Shown here one piece after another: positions 1-13,100 of a stretch of DNA of 64,000 bases. The notes below the pieces were generated by a model that did not search any database, had not been told where the DNA came from, and saw only the letters and a program-made list of their open reading frames with translations. Positions within the stretch are counted from its first letter, which is position 1. Each line of letters opens with the position of its first letter. The DNA comes from Cinclus cinclus (Eukaryota > Chordata > Aves > Passeriformes > Cinclidae): the NCBI RefSeq assembly GCF_963662255.1, contig NC_085047.1, forward strand, positions 21,142,758 to 21,206,757, in the 5' to 3' direction. The position numbers were made by a program, and so were the translations under genes.

Positions 1-2562
1 TCAGTTAAGCTAAGCATTACAAATTAGCACCCACTACTTTTCATGAGTGGCAAAATTACTTTGAGGAAAACACTGTCCTCAGCAATTCAGAGATATCAAG
101 GAACAGAGAATGAAGGGGAAAACAAACTTAAAAAGAGGTTGAATGATCTGGAAAATATTGTTATTTCCTTTTTGTCTTTTAATCTGTTCCAATTAATGGA
201 GAAGAATTTCAGAAAAACATTCAGAACTGGATAGAAATATACCTCAAATGAAAAGGAAACAAAGCCCTCTATCTGTAGCAAGAATACAGAAAATTTTCAG
301 ACTTGAGCATCAGCTGGCAGATAGACGTGAAAGGCATTTGGGTCAAATAGTCCCTGAGCTGCTACCAAAATCAACAGTCTAATTGTCTCAGCTGAAACTG
401 GGGCTTAGCTGTTGGGTTTCCTGTAACTAAATCTTGCCACAAACAGCTCTGCTAGGTCAATAATAAAATAAAATATAGCAAAATTAAGATAAATACAAGA
501 GACAATGAAGATGAGTCTGTAGTTCCCAACATAAGAAGGGGTGCAGACTTTAGAGAAAACTCATGAAGATATCAAAATAGTTCTTGTCAGTTCTAAACAG
601 TTGACATGAGAGTTCTTTAAAAATAAACAATCAAACATCTGAAAGTAATTGCTAGACTAAGAGATTTATTTTATTTAAGCAATAAGGTATTTTAAAAATG
701 TACTTACAATGTCTAGCTTGCTTCAAATTGCTTTGGTTTTCTACACAAAGTGTTGTGGTAGTCACTACCCACCCAAAAGTGGTATTTTAATAATTTTTAA
801 ATTGAAAAACAACAATTGAAATGAAGAAAGCAAAACTATTCAGAAAGGTTACCAGAATGCACAGTTTGACTTCAGACACTTTCTAATCTGATCAGGAAGC
901 AGAATGAAAAAAAATCAGTGCTGAATTCAGAGGCACTGAGTTAAGTGATAAAGTTATACAATTTTATGTGGATTTACTGAGGTCATATCTCAAAATCCAA
1001 AGCAAACCTAAGTGACTGAAAATAATGTTTCAGTTTATATAGTCTAATTTTTTTTTCTGTCTATGCTTTTTCCTGTTGAACTACCTTTTATGCCTCTCAG
1101 TGTGTAAACTTCTTCAACATATGCATCTCCTCTGTCCAGTTTCCTCCTAATTTTCTCATGCTTTATGTACCTCCATTCAATCCCTTCTTATCTGATAGTA
1201 AGGATTAGTTTACTGGTCTGCCTTTCCCCTGTCTGATTTGGGGAACTGGAAATACTGGATGACTTTTAGTGGAACCTAAACCTCAAATTACTCAAGAATT
1301 TATGGAAATGTTACCTTACATTTCCAGGACCATTAATTTTAAATAAGAGTCAGTTGCTGGACTCCTTCACTCACTCATGAAAACCTAGCTTCAGACTCCT
1401 CACAGCAGCTTTGGATGGGAGGAAATTAAAGGAGAAATACAAAAGAAAAATCTTTTTCAAACATAGCAGTGTTATTCAATAGCTTAGAAATTTACTTTTC
1501 CTGTTGGTGAATGTGGTTGCTTTAATCCAAGCATTAGTGTGAATAAACCAAATGGTTACTTTTGTCTGTGTTTTTAAGAAGAAGGACTTGTTCAGGGCTT
1601 TAGTAGTGATAATTAACAAAGAAAGCTCTAGTACAGAACACATAAAAAGAACAGTATGAACTTGCCTACACAAATCATTAGAATTGGGGATGTTGTACAG
1701 ATACCTCCCACTTGCTGCTAGTAACCATGATGACAAGTTTATGATCCCAGGCTGTGCAGAGCAGAGATCTGAGGAACCTGATGCTCATTAAATTCTCTGC
1801 TTCTGAGCCCCCCTACTCCCCAGACCAACTCATATGAAAAGAACTTGAAGCCAGCAGGCAGCAGATTTTTATACTGATAGCAGGAAGTTTGTGGAAGACT
1901 GGAACAATGTGTCTCTCTGATTTGTGAAACAGTTACACCAAACAATAAATCTTCTTATGGGTTTTGCATTATGCATAAATCCTCCTGTTGATATGCTAAA
2001 GCATATGGTTTATTAACAGCTAGCTCAATAACAGTAACATATAGAGCATACAGCTGCCATCATCACTTTGCAAATGTTTTCCACACATTTTCCACAGCTT
2101 TCACATTCAGGGAAAAGTAACACTAAGTGCAAAGTCTTTCAAAAGCCCATTAACATAATGTATCAATGAAATAATTCCTTGTGAACTCAGTTTCTTTTGG
2201 AAACACCAATGTATTTTCTATGCAGAACTCTCTCAGGAAATGTCACAGTTTAAGACAGTTTTCTAAACTCTAAAGAGTTCAGACATAACTCTATTAATGC
2301 CTTTGCCTTGTAAAGTTCAAGGAATGCTACCACAGTGTGAAATGAAATTTGAAATACAGTCAGAATAGTTGCCCATCTAATACTAAGAGTTCAGCTAAAA
2401 AATTTGTTATATAATTTAACCTTATATTTAGTTTCAAATGAGTTTTATATAGCTGTCTGGTTTATTTAAATAACTGATTAAGGCTGTTCTGTTTTAATTG
2501 GCAAAGTTATGCAAACAAATATTACACCTCACAGTAGCCTTCCATTGTTCCATAGGAAAAAA

Positions 2563-2830
2563 TTCACAATCACACAATGATTGAGGTTTAAAGGCACCTC
2601 TGGAAGTCGCCTTGTCCAACCACCCTGCTCAAGCAGGGACACCTAGACTGGTTTTCCTGGACCATGTCCAGAAAGCTTTTGAATTATTTCCAGCAATGAG
2701 ACTCCACAACCTCCCTGGTAACTAATGCCCCATTTTTCTACTACCTCTACTTGCTCTCATAATTTCTACTTTATACGTCTGAAATCTCCCCTGCACTTGT
2801 TCTCTGCAACAGTCTAGCTCCTCATTTACA
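2563..2830 (-). mobile_element. CR1 LINE 3'-end fragment
   Basis: The sequence reads as the reverse complement of the 3' end of a CR1 element. It carries recognisable blocks such as the one around CTGCTCAAGCAGGGACACCTAG, 'gaccatgtccaga..gcttttgaat' and 'gagactccacaacctc' in the expected order. Identity falls off after about 2,730, and the right boundary is approximate. CR1 elements are the main LINEs of bird genomes and are usually severely 5'-truncated, as here. No RT coding remains. Confidence 0.85.
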
Positions 2831-5272
2831 AGGGTGGATGAATGTTGAAACACATGGATGATATCAGGGATATTTTATTTAAGAAGACAATGCAGTTCTT
2901 TATTGAATGTATTTTTGGACCATTAGTCAGTAGTGACCTGTGTATTCCTGTGTAAATGGAAGATGGTGTAAATGGAGACAGCTGTGCAGCAGCAGCAAGG
3001 ATTCAGGTCACAGCTTGGGAATGTGAGCTATGCCAGCTGATGGCAAAGCTAAGACTTTCTACAGAATATTTCCTCTGGGTGCAAAGAGCATATTTCATGC
3101 TACTTTGCTTGCATTACAGCTACTTTTAAGCAATCCACAGAATGGAGACGTATGTATTTTGAACAGTCTGATATGTGCTCAGGTCCCCCCTCCTGTGTTT
3201 GTGAAACTGTCTGTTGATAAATGACAAACTGAAAAGGCAAAGAAAAGGCAATAGCATGGAGCCTCTGCTGACAGTGTAAATAGAAATTTGAGTTTAGCAG
3301 ACAAAGTACACAGTTTGCAGTGAAAGGTCATAAGGATTTCAAGCATTTTTGGTATTTTGTCTCTGCTGTCTGCTTAATATCAAGCAAATAAAAAAACCCT
3401 GATAGACAGCTTCCAATTCTGTATACTTGGCATCCCTGCTCAGCCTGAAGGAACATGGGAAGCTCTGTCTTTGGCATTCTACAAATATTTTAGAACACGC
3501 CATCCTAACAAAGCTTTAACACTTACTCAGTCCCTACTTTTGATGTGATGTTTGGTAAGCTAAAATAAGCAGCTCAGATAAGTCCAGTGGCCTGCAGTTT
3601 TTCTTCTAAAAATTTAGCACGATGAGAAAGAGTTATATAATATGTTAACTCTCAACGGGATATGTTTGTTTTTTCCCAACCACTGTAGAGTCACATTAAA
3701 ATACATCAAATACTTTTATGGGAAATCTCCTACAATCTGCAGTTGAACCAAATGAGACTTGGAGGAGTATGACTTTTTATTATTATATTATAATTTTTGC
3801 CTGCAGTGAGTTCATTCCCTCTTCTGAATATTATTAACATCTCCTTTAGGAAAGGTTTAGCTGTAGCCTGTGAAACACTGATAATGACATTTTTATTTCC
3901 CAAAATCAATTAAATATATACCAAGTGGAAGTTGTTTTCCTGGAGGTATGTAACCTCAGAAATCTAAAGAAGAGTTATATGACCCATGTATCTCAGATGT
4001 GACTGTAACCACTGCTTTTTGTGAAGTCACTACTTGCTGTATTCAGGACTGTGCAATGGAAATGAAAAAAAAAATCTTCTGTATTAGTCTTGTCTTTGGG
4101 TGCATCTCTCCTGGTCTCAGAATATTCAAAGATATCTTAGGAGTGTGATTAGGATTAAATAGTAAAAATAAGACAGGTGTTGGCTGAATTTTTTGCAAAG
4201 TGTATCCTTTTAATCTTCCAAGTAAGCTTTTTATTTGTGTTCCTAACTTCACCACCTCTGGCGTATCTCAGCATGATCATACATGAGGAGATTGTTGTGC
4301 ACACTGTGAGTGCCAAACACTCAAGCCCACACTGTGTCTAGAGGTGCTCATCATGCCTTGTGGGGTTTTCCCTGTTCCTCCCACAGGCATACCTGACAAT
4401 GTCATGAGGGATCTATTTCCAATCTCAGATGCTCACATTCTTTGCACACCTTGTCCTTCAGGCTTGGGCAGAATACCCATTCCAGTCACTGTGCCACTTT
4501 TTCGTTCCATATCCTTCTTGAGACACATATTTTTGTACCTTGAGATACAAATTTCTTTACTGTACCTAAAACCTGACGTCCTTTGTACGTGGCTTAGAAG
4601 CCTAGTTACCTGCCCAGGTAACAGTGCTTGTGAAGAGCTGAAGATTCAACGTCTTGCCAGACACTTTGACTTCCCTCTCCTTTCAATTTCCTCTCCCCCT
4701 CACTTTTGAGATATGGATGATTTTTCTCTAAGATTCAATAGTGCAGAATGGAGCAGAAAAGGTGCCTGAATGTAGATGTTACTTCCTCCTACCATGGCCA
4801 GATGTGGAATACAAACATCATTTCAAACTGTGATTAGACTCAGCCAGGAAAGGATATGACCCCTACATGGGAGTTATAATGCATAGGAATTGCAGACACA
4901 CTCAAACTTTGTTCCCTTTTTTCCCCTAAATATAGAACGGTTAAGACCAAAGGGCTGATGCTTACCATTTTCTACTCACCAGCAGAAAAATCTGCAGATT
5001 TTGCTGTGCTCGGAGCAAAGCACATTCCAGCATGATACACTTGCATGATAGCTAGAAAACAAAGCCTTTAGACAAATGAGAGAGAGTCTAAAAAGTTAAA
5101 CAGTCTAAAAGACAGGAAGCCAGAAACTACTAAAAGGGAAGGTATTTATTAAGGTTTAGTTTATATAATATTTTCCCTGGCCAACACAAAAAATACACTC
5201 CTTGTAATGAGTTCTCTGTAGGTGATCAAAGTACCTGAAAGGAAGGCAGACTCTCCTCATTCCAAGGCACAG

Positions 5273-5288
5273 AAAAAAAAAAAAAAAA
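5273..5288. repeat. Poly(A) run, 16 bases
   Basis: This is an uninterrupted A16 homopolymer. No retroposed sequence was recognised in front of it. Confidence 0.9.
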
Positions 5289-8200
5289 TGTGTCTTAAAA
5301 TATGATTTTACCTTTGCCAGAAAAAAGTATCTTTCATTTATCAGAACACTGAACGCAGTGCAACACAGCTGTGCACCAGCCAACACGGCACACTGCACCT
5401 ATATAAAGGACAGTTATGTGAAGATGTTTATTATTTTGCTTTTCTTCTTTGAAACGCAAGAGTGTTAGACCTGTGTCTGTGCTGAGCGGATGGCTCACGC
5501 CACCTGCAGGCAGCTTCATTACCGAGAGGTGTCTGCTCCCGAGGAGCGCCCGTGAAAACCCAGTGCAGTGTCCATCCCGATCAAAAACTGCTCCAACAAG
5601 ACATTTGAACTGGCTGTAGCACCTGTCAGTATTTAGATACACATACATCGATAAGAAACATTTGATCTTCAGATGCTACATCATTTGGCATTCAGTGTGC
5701 TTGATTTTATAAATCCATTTTATAAATATTTTTAAAACCCCATTTTTTTAATTGTGGTTACAAATAAGTTTACAAAGACATCTAATTCTCCTTTTTCATT
5801 GCCACAAATTAGTTATGGTGACTATATCTGGAATTTGAAAATTTATACAAGCTGGTTTTTAAATACCGAACCCATTCTATCCACTAAAGACTGAAGTAGG
5901 GAATCTAATAAAACCCTAAAGCTTACAAAGCTGCAATTGCTCATAAGAGCTGACCATCCCTAAACTGGGCTATATAGTGTTTGCATTAAGCCAAGATGAA
6001 TACCAGAATGCAGCTTTGATGCTAAAAGGAAAATGTCTTGAATTATAGCTGGAGAAATAGTGTCCTTTCCTTAGGAATAACACTGTTTCCTTTACAGAAC
6101 TGTGCAAGTACCAGCCTTCCCACTACTTTCAGAGGCTCATTTTGATCACCCATTTCAACTCATTAGCACTACCTATTTCTTAAGTCATAACAGGTCACCT
6201 CCAAAAGCAGGTCACAGCTTGAGCCACTGATGGTGGTAGGAGTCCTTCCCCCAGCCCACTAGAGCAAAGGGTTAATCCTCTGGGACAGCATCCTCAGGCT
6301 GGCTTGCTTTGCCACCCTGGGAGAAGGTGGAAGTGGAAGAACCAGAAACTTAATAGGTGAAGACACAAGGACTGCAGCATCCCTTCCCCACCCAGCCAGA
6401 GCACTGGAAGTAGCCTGTGGCAGGAGACCAGGGCATGGCCTCCCCATGCATTTTACCCAAATCATGCCCTGCCTTTGTCTTGTCTTCCTTCAGCAAACTG
6501 GGCTGTTTACAGAATGACAAAGACATGATTAAAACAAAAAAAATAATCCAGACCATATTACAATCTTTTGTCTTTTTAATGCACTTATCTGTAGTAGGTC
6601 GGTGTGATTTTTGGTCAGCATTTCTCTACCCTCTTCCCCTCCTACTCCCCAAGACTTCTGCAGTCTCAGTGTATGCCATATTGGAAAGTCGGCAGTAAGG
6701 AGGGCTCCTCTCCTGTTTGTCAGGAGATGAATTAGCTACAAACTTGAAGCACTGTTTCTGTTCAACCATGTTATCCCAATGTTACACATGGACAAATCCA
6801 TTGATGCAGTGGAGGATTCTTTTAAGTTACTCAAAGATGAGTATCAGGGCCTAAACTTTACTCCTCTCTCACAAAGTGTAAAGTTGTGAAATTTCCTTCC
6901 ACTAAGACCTGTCTTCTTGACAAATGACTTCTCAGGAAACAACTCTTTTGTATCGCAGAGCCCTGAAAAGAACCTCAAGAAAAGTGTCTGCTCATCAAGA
7001 CTGACTTGTAGTCTCTATGTAGCTTTATTTGAAGTCAGAGGTTCAGAGACACTTGTAAACAGTCAACTGCAGGGATTGTAAATGGTGAGAAACAATGCAG
7101 TGCATAAAAGACCTTACTGCCACAATTAGAGCAAATTCGTTTGGAAAAAGTGTAAGCCAGTATTTTCCTTAATTTTCTCAGGGCAGCACATTGCCCTAGG
7201 AAATGGTAACAGTATTTCACAATTATCATTTTCTAACCCACTCCCCTCCAGCACTGTAGAAATAAAGAATATCTGATGAGAATAGCAAACACTTAGCATG
7301 TGCCTGTTTTACCATTCTGAATCAGACGACCAGCCCCACATTCAGAGATAACAACTGTGCGAGGCTATGTTTTATCTCCAGTAAAAAGCACTGACTTTTC
7401 TGCACATTGATACATCAACTCATTTACAATGTGCATCCTTTGGCAGCACACAGCTGAACAAGGTCACAGAAGTGCATTTTAAAATGGGGTAACCTTCAAA
7501 CTGGGTTTTCCTTGAGAAGTGTCTATGTTAAAATTACAATTACACCATTGCATTTTTTCACAAGACAAATCGATTTAGGAATATTACTTCTAATCAGTGG
7601 GGCATCATCACCAAGAGTGAACAAGATTGAACTATGAGTAAGTTTAAAGCATCTTAGTAATGAGTTTAATATATTTGGAAGCCCTAGTTCCTCCCATGCT
7701 TTTTTTGCACTGATTTTCTGTGGTTGGACAAAGATGAAACGTAGTTGTGTAGCCAGCACACAATATGAACGATCGCTTTGGTTAATTTATAAAAAAGGCT
7801 AACATCTAACTTGTCCATATCATGTTATTTGGCAAAATAATGATGTAATTGAATGGGTTTAAGTACCAAAAACATATGTATTTAAACTTTTTTTTTCTCC
7901 CTATTTATAAAATAACACTTTTGTTAGAGAATAAAATTCAATGAGCTTCACATATAACTTGTGGAATTCTGCAACTCCATTACTTCTTCATCACAATGGG
8001 AAGAGAAACTTCAGCACACAAATAATGTAGCAGATTTATAGTCCTGATTGCAGCATTGACACTTGGCCCACAGAGCTCCCAAGCAGACCAATGAGGAGCA
8101 GCCCTTTCCACAGGTATGAAGTTGGTGTGCTGGTGGTATCAGCTAACCCATGGTGAAGGATACCAAGGAGTAGAACCTTTACAGTCCTACTTCCAGATAA

Positions 8201-10086
8201 ACTAACAAATCTTTGAAGTATGATGTTGATTCCATGAGTGTTTAAAGAAAACTTCTACAGGCAATGAGATCCACATGCATGTTCTCTTGGGAGTTCCTTG
8301 TAAAACAGTAGTCAAGTCTGAATATAAGTATGTATTTTTAATGTGACAGGTTTACATTACAGGTTCTTTCCTTATTCTCCTACTGTCTGTAGGTCTGTAC
8401 ATCAACAGAGACATCCAATGTCTGCTTTCATTTAATTAAATGGGATCTTTGTTGCCAGTTGGAAAAAAAAAAGAAAAACAGATATATGAAATAATATCTG
8501 TTCTCATGACATTTCCAGCCCAATTTCCAGGAAGACTTTGGGATGGTTTTGAATAGATGAAAAGAATGATAAAAAAAAAACATTTTCTTAAAAGAAAATA
8601 ATTCAAGGAAAGCAACACTCCTACTTATCTTCCAGCTCTTCATTTTGGAAAATTTCCTTTTAGCTCAGAGGGGCTAGGCTAGTGAAGCTGTTCATCTTTA
8701 AATGTCATAACTAGCAATTTGCAGTAAAATGGACCACTCTGATAATTTCTACAGCAGAGTACCAATATCAAAAAATTAAGCACACAAAAAAGTTAGGACT
8801 CAGTGATACTTGTTTTTCTGTTTATAAATGGGAGTTACCTCCACTGCAGTCAAAATGCTTCCATAACAGAACAGAAACTGGGCAAGTACCTGTTTACTTA
8901 GCTACACAATAGCTGGCCAGGGTTTGGGTATTTTTAAGTTAATACAAACCAGAGTGATTCTAATTTTACTGCCTGAAAATAGTAATTTCATAGATCTAAA
9001 CTGACATTTGTTCCTTGCCAACATACTTTGCACTGGCACTTACTGTTGGAAAGACCAGGTTTTTTTCTACTGCCAAGAACTGAGTAAAAGTCAGCCAAAT
9101 TATTCAGTTCTTAATTGACCAAAATTCTTATTGTAGTTTTGCTTGATTAGGAAAAACAGGCTACAGTCTACTGCATGGATAACTGTTTCAGTATTTACAA
9201 AGTGTTATTAATTTAAAAGTATTTAACAACTAACAATTTTTGTACAGGTTACAGTTCTTGAAATTAATGGGGTTATCTACATATGTCAAACTGCCTGTCT
9301 GCACAAATGACCAGTTCTCCGACTCCTTAATTTCACAAGCTTCTAATGTTGCTAATTGTTACATGGGAGTAATTAATTTAATTACTTGAGAAAAAGCTCT
9401 TCCAGATCATGTAGTGGCCTGAATTACTGAACTCTAGGAAATATACTTTTTACTTTACAAAATAGATATTCATCAGTATAATCAATGCACAGGAACTGGT
9501 GGGACACAATTTTTTCAAAGTTACACTATCTACTGCATGTAGTTTTCCACCATGCCTGTTCAGATTTCTGCATTTTACCTGTGTCACATATCCTCCCACG
9601 GAGAATTGCTAGACCTTCATAGTCAGGAGGTTTCATAAAGTATTAAACTTCAGCATTTTTTTGCCTGAGGCAGACAAGGGAAACTAGCCAGGAAATTCTT
9701 CAATAATATTGCATTAATAATTTTGCATTTCCAAATGAAAAATAAGTAGGTTTGTCTTCTCTTCCATTACAGTTATCACTGGGCTATGAATGTCACAGCA
9801 GTGTTGGATGGTCACAAAACACTGATGACTGCAAGTGCAGGAAAACACAAATCTCTCCCCTTCCTCTGGATAATTTGTCATGGCTTAGTCTTGTGAACAC
9901 AAGTTCGTTTCAGGTGTCACATTTAATCAAGATGAGCACTTCATTCCAAGCAAGACATAATGGCATGTAATCTTTATTACAGTGCCCCCAAAAAAGTAAA
10001 TCATTTTCAATAGACCACTGTTGAGAGACTGATCTGGGGAATAAATATTAATCACAAGAAAGGATAAAACAATATATAGCTATTAG

Positions 10087-10146
10087 TCATAGAGAGCAGA
10101 GAGAGAAGAAAGAAGGAATTCAGGAAGAGGAGAAGCAGGAGTAGAA
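10087..10146 (+). repeat. Purine-rich tract
   Basis: About 60 bases are almost all A and G (agag, gaagaaag and gaagaggag units) with only scattered pyrimidines. It is simple low-complexity sequence in the non-coding region upstream of the COL8A1 coding exons. Confidence 0.7.
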
Positions 10147-13100
10147 TTTAAGAGCAGTTCTCAAATGTTATTTATGAGATCTGTACACATATTAGGAGAT
10201 AATTCTGTCTAGAACCTGAATAGGCAAAAACCCCCAAACTGACAAAAAATTAAATATACCAAGTTGAGGGGTTTTTTAAATTCTTTTTTGATTACTGGTA
10301 CTGCCTTTTAGGTTGAAAAGGAGGGTAATGAATTAATCCATTTTAAGGCAATGACATTGTCACGTGGCAGCAGTTTGTACATTCTGCTTTCTATCTCTTA
10401 AAAGAAGAGGTGAAAACTCTTTTTAAGTTTGCCTTAAGTTCTCCTCTCTGCATGTTACTTTCAAAAAGCTGTAGCGAGAACAGTATCTAATGGAAGAGCA
10501 AACATGGATACCATATACTACCAGAGATTATGAAATCTTTTAGATTTTTGTCCAGTACAATCACTGCTGATTTATTATTAAAGCGTAAATCAGTGATGAT
10601 GGAAGAAATTGGATTACCTCTCAGTTCCAAGCAGAGAGCTGTTAAATCTCTGGTATCTCAATTCCTTCACACATTCCCCTCAATTCCACACCCAGCTCTT
10701 CTCCATGTATTTCTTCCTTTGCCTGCCACGAAGCTGCTGTGCTGTGGGGTCCCCTCGGTATGAAACAGTTATGTCACCACCACAAGCAACTCATAGATGC
10801 AGAAATACCAGCAAAGCTGACCTGGGGTTTTGATTTCTTTATTCGAATTCTTACTGATTGTTTCATTTGTGTGCATATGCTCAGGTGTACATGCTTGGGC
10901 TGTCCCACCACTCTCCCAGCACCTTGCTCAGGGCTGCTGGTTTGGCTGCTTCTCAGCTACAAGTACCTTGTCATTTCGTGTTGCTTTAGCAGCAAAGTGC
11001 TCCTACTCTAAACACAGCCCAAATGGCACCCTGCATCCAGAGCTGGCACTTGTCCAAGTGTCTCACAAAGCTGCAAACACACTTTTGAAAACATTAGCCC
11101 CTGGGAAACTTTACTAATACAAATTGTGAGTACAGTCCTCTAAGGAACTTATTCCTGCAGGATCTAATCAGACTTACTATTTAATCAACAGAAATTTGTA
11201 ACAATTTTCAGGCAGTACTGCTCAAACCTAAGAAAAAACCCTCTCACTCTGATCCTGTGGGCTATAATTATATACTCCAGAATATCTCTTTCATTAGCAT
11301 AGTTAAGCCTTCCACAAAGCAGATCAGAAGTATTTCTGTCAAGAACACATGATTTCTGCTAACATTTGAAAAATCTAAGCATGATTCTTGACCAAAGGCA
11401 AAATTAACTTGGAATTGATGTAAGTGCCCCATCTCAGACTCAAAGAAAACACACAAATGAAAATAATTTTAAGCATTGCTGATAGCCATCCTGCTGTATG
11501 AAACATAACTCAGTTTTGCTTATTAGAGAAATACCAGCCTAGTAGATTTATTTTTTAGTTTGGTTGAGCCACAGCCTGTAGGCAGCCATAAACGTTGGTT
11601 CTGATGTTCAGCAATGAGAATCTGGTGGACAAAGCTTGCAGGGAATGATATGACATCATTTAAGTGCATTGCTCTTTCTAATGCCAGATTTTGTGGAATT
11701 AGTCATCGTTGATCTAACTGCATCATCCTGGGAATATCCAGCACATGCCTTAGCTATGCCTTTGCACAGATAAAAGAATAATTTTTACAAATTGTTATCT
11801 GCTTTTAAAAAGTCTAGATTTTGAAACAATAAAGAAGGATGGAGCAGGGAATGAAGGCCTTAGCTGATTGACAATACAGGATATAGAACCTTTCAGAACG
11901 TAATCCATGAGGGGATGTTTGCATCTGGCTCCATAACAGAGTCCACATTCCTGAATTAGATGCTGGTAGTCCATGCATGTGTGTAAGCGAAGTTAAGTGC
12001 CTCGGAGGAGGATTCACAAAAGCCACTGTTTGGGGAGTTGCCTAAGACAGCCAAATAAGGAAGGCTGAAGACTGAAGTTCATCCTAAATCCTAGCTCCCT
12101 CCTGGGTTTATGTGCCTTCTGGTGAATGAAATACACAGACACAAGTCCATCCACTCTCAGGTCATAGCTCACTGTTCTCTTTTGAAAGCAGGTGCCAAAT
12201 TTTTCTTTCAAACTCCAAGCAACCATCAGCAGCTCAAGCACAGTCTTACTTAGGCTAAGGAACATGGGTCTAATTCTTGCTACAGCAAAAGGTGCTTCTG
12301 AGGTTGGCACTCCCTCCCTCCTGGGCATGCCTGAGCCAGCAGGCTACAGGCATCAGCTCCCAAGAGGTGGGTAAGAGCTGGCATAGGTCACACCAGACCC
12401 AAGAAGCCATAGGGAGGAGGGAAAGCAATGACAGACTTGGTCTGAAAACCTGGGAAGTATCCACAGGTAAAGGGAGCCTCAAGTCCACACCAGCACTAAG
12501 AAAGGCTTGTGCACTGGGACCAAGGTGCCTTTGAGGAGGATTCCAGTGGTCTAACAGTTCAGGCATCAGCTTATCAGGCCATAGTCAGGGGCTTGGATTT
12601 CAGTTGTGGATTGAGGTGCTTTAATTTCCCCCACTAATCCTACATTCTCCTGTGCTTCCATGCCCAGCTCTACCTCATAGTGCTGCATGGAGCTGAAGAG
12701 AGGCTGGTGTCCAGTCTTTGATCCAGTTGAGCAGATAGGTAGCTGCATGTTTGTCAGCCTATCCCTTAGTCCTGGCTGCAGCATGGATGAAACACAAGTG
12801 CCAGCTCCCAGTGTAGATATTTTATAACTATCAGTCCCCAGAACTGAGCACTGACCAGCTTTCCAGATTGTGCATTTGCTAGTCTCAGTCATTATGGATC
12901 CAAATGGCTGCACTGAACATTTCAGATTGTTTTCCTTAAGTAGAGTTTAGAGACTTCAGTGAGTGACTGATAGTATTTGCTCGTCAGGGCTTGGCTTTGC
13001 TTTGCTTTGGCCTCAGTTGGGTTGTTCCAAGGTGATGCATAGTAATTTCAAGTCCCTTAAACCATAGCACATTGGATTGCATATAGGAAATTAATTCCAC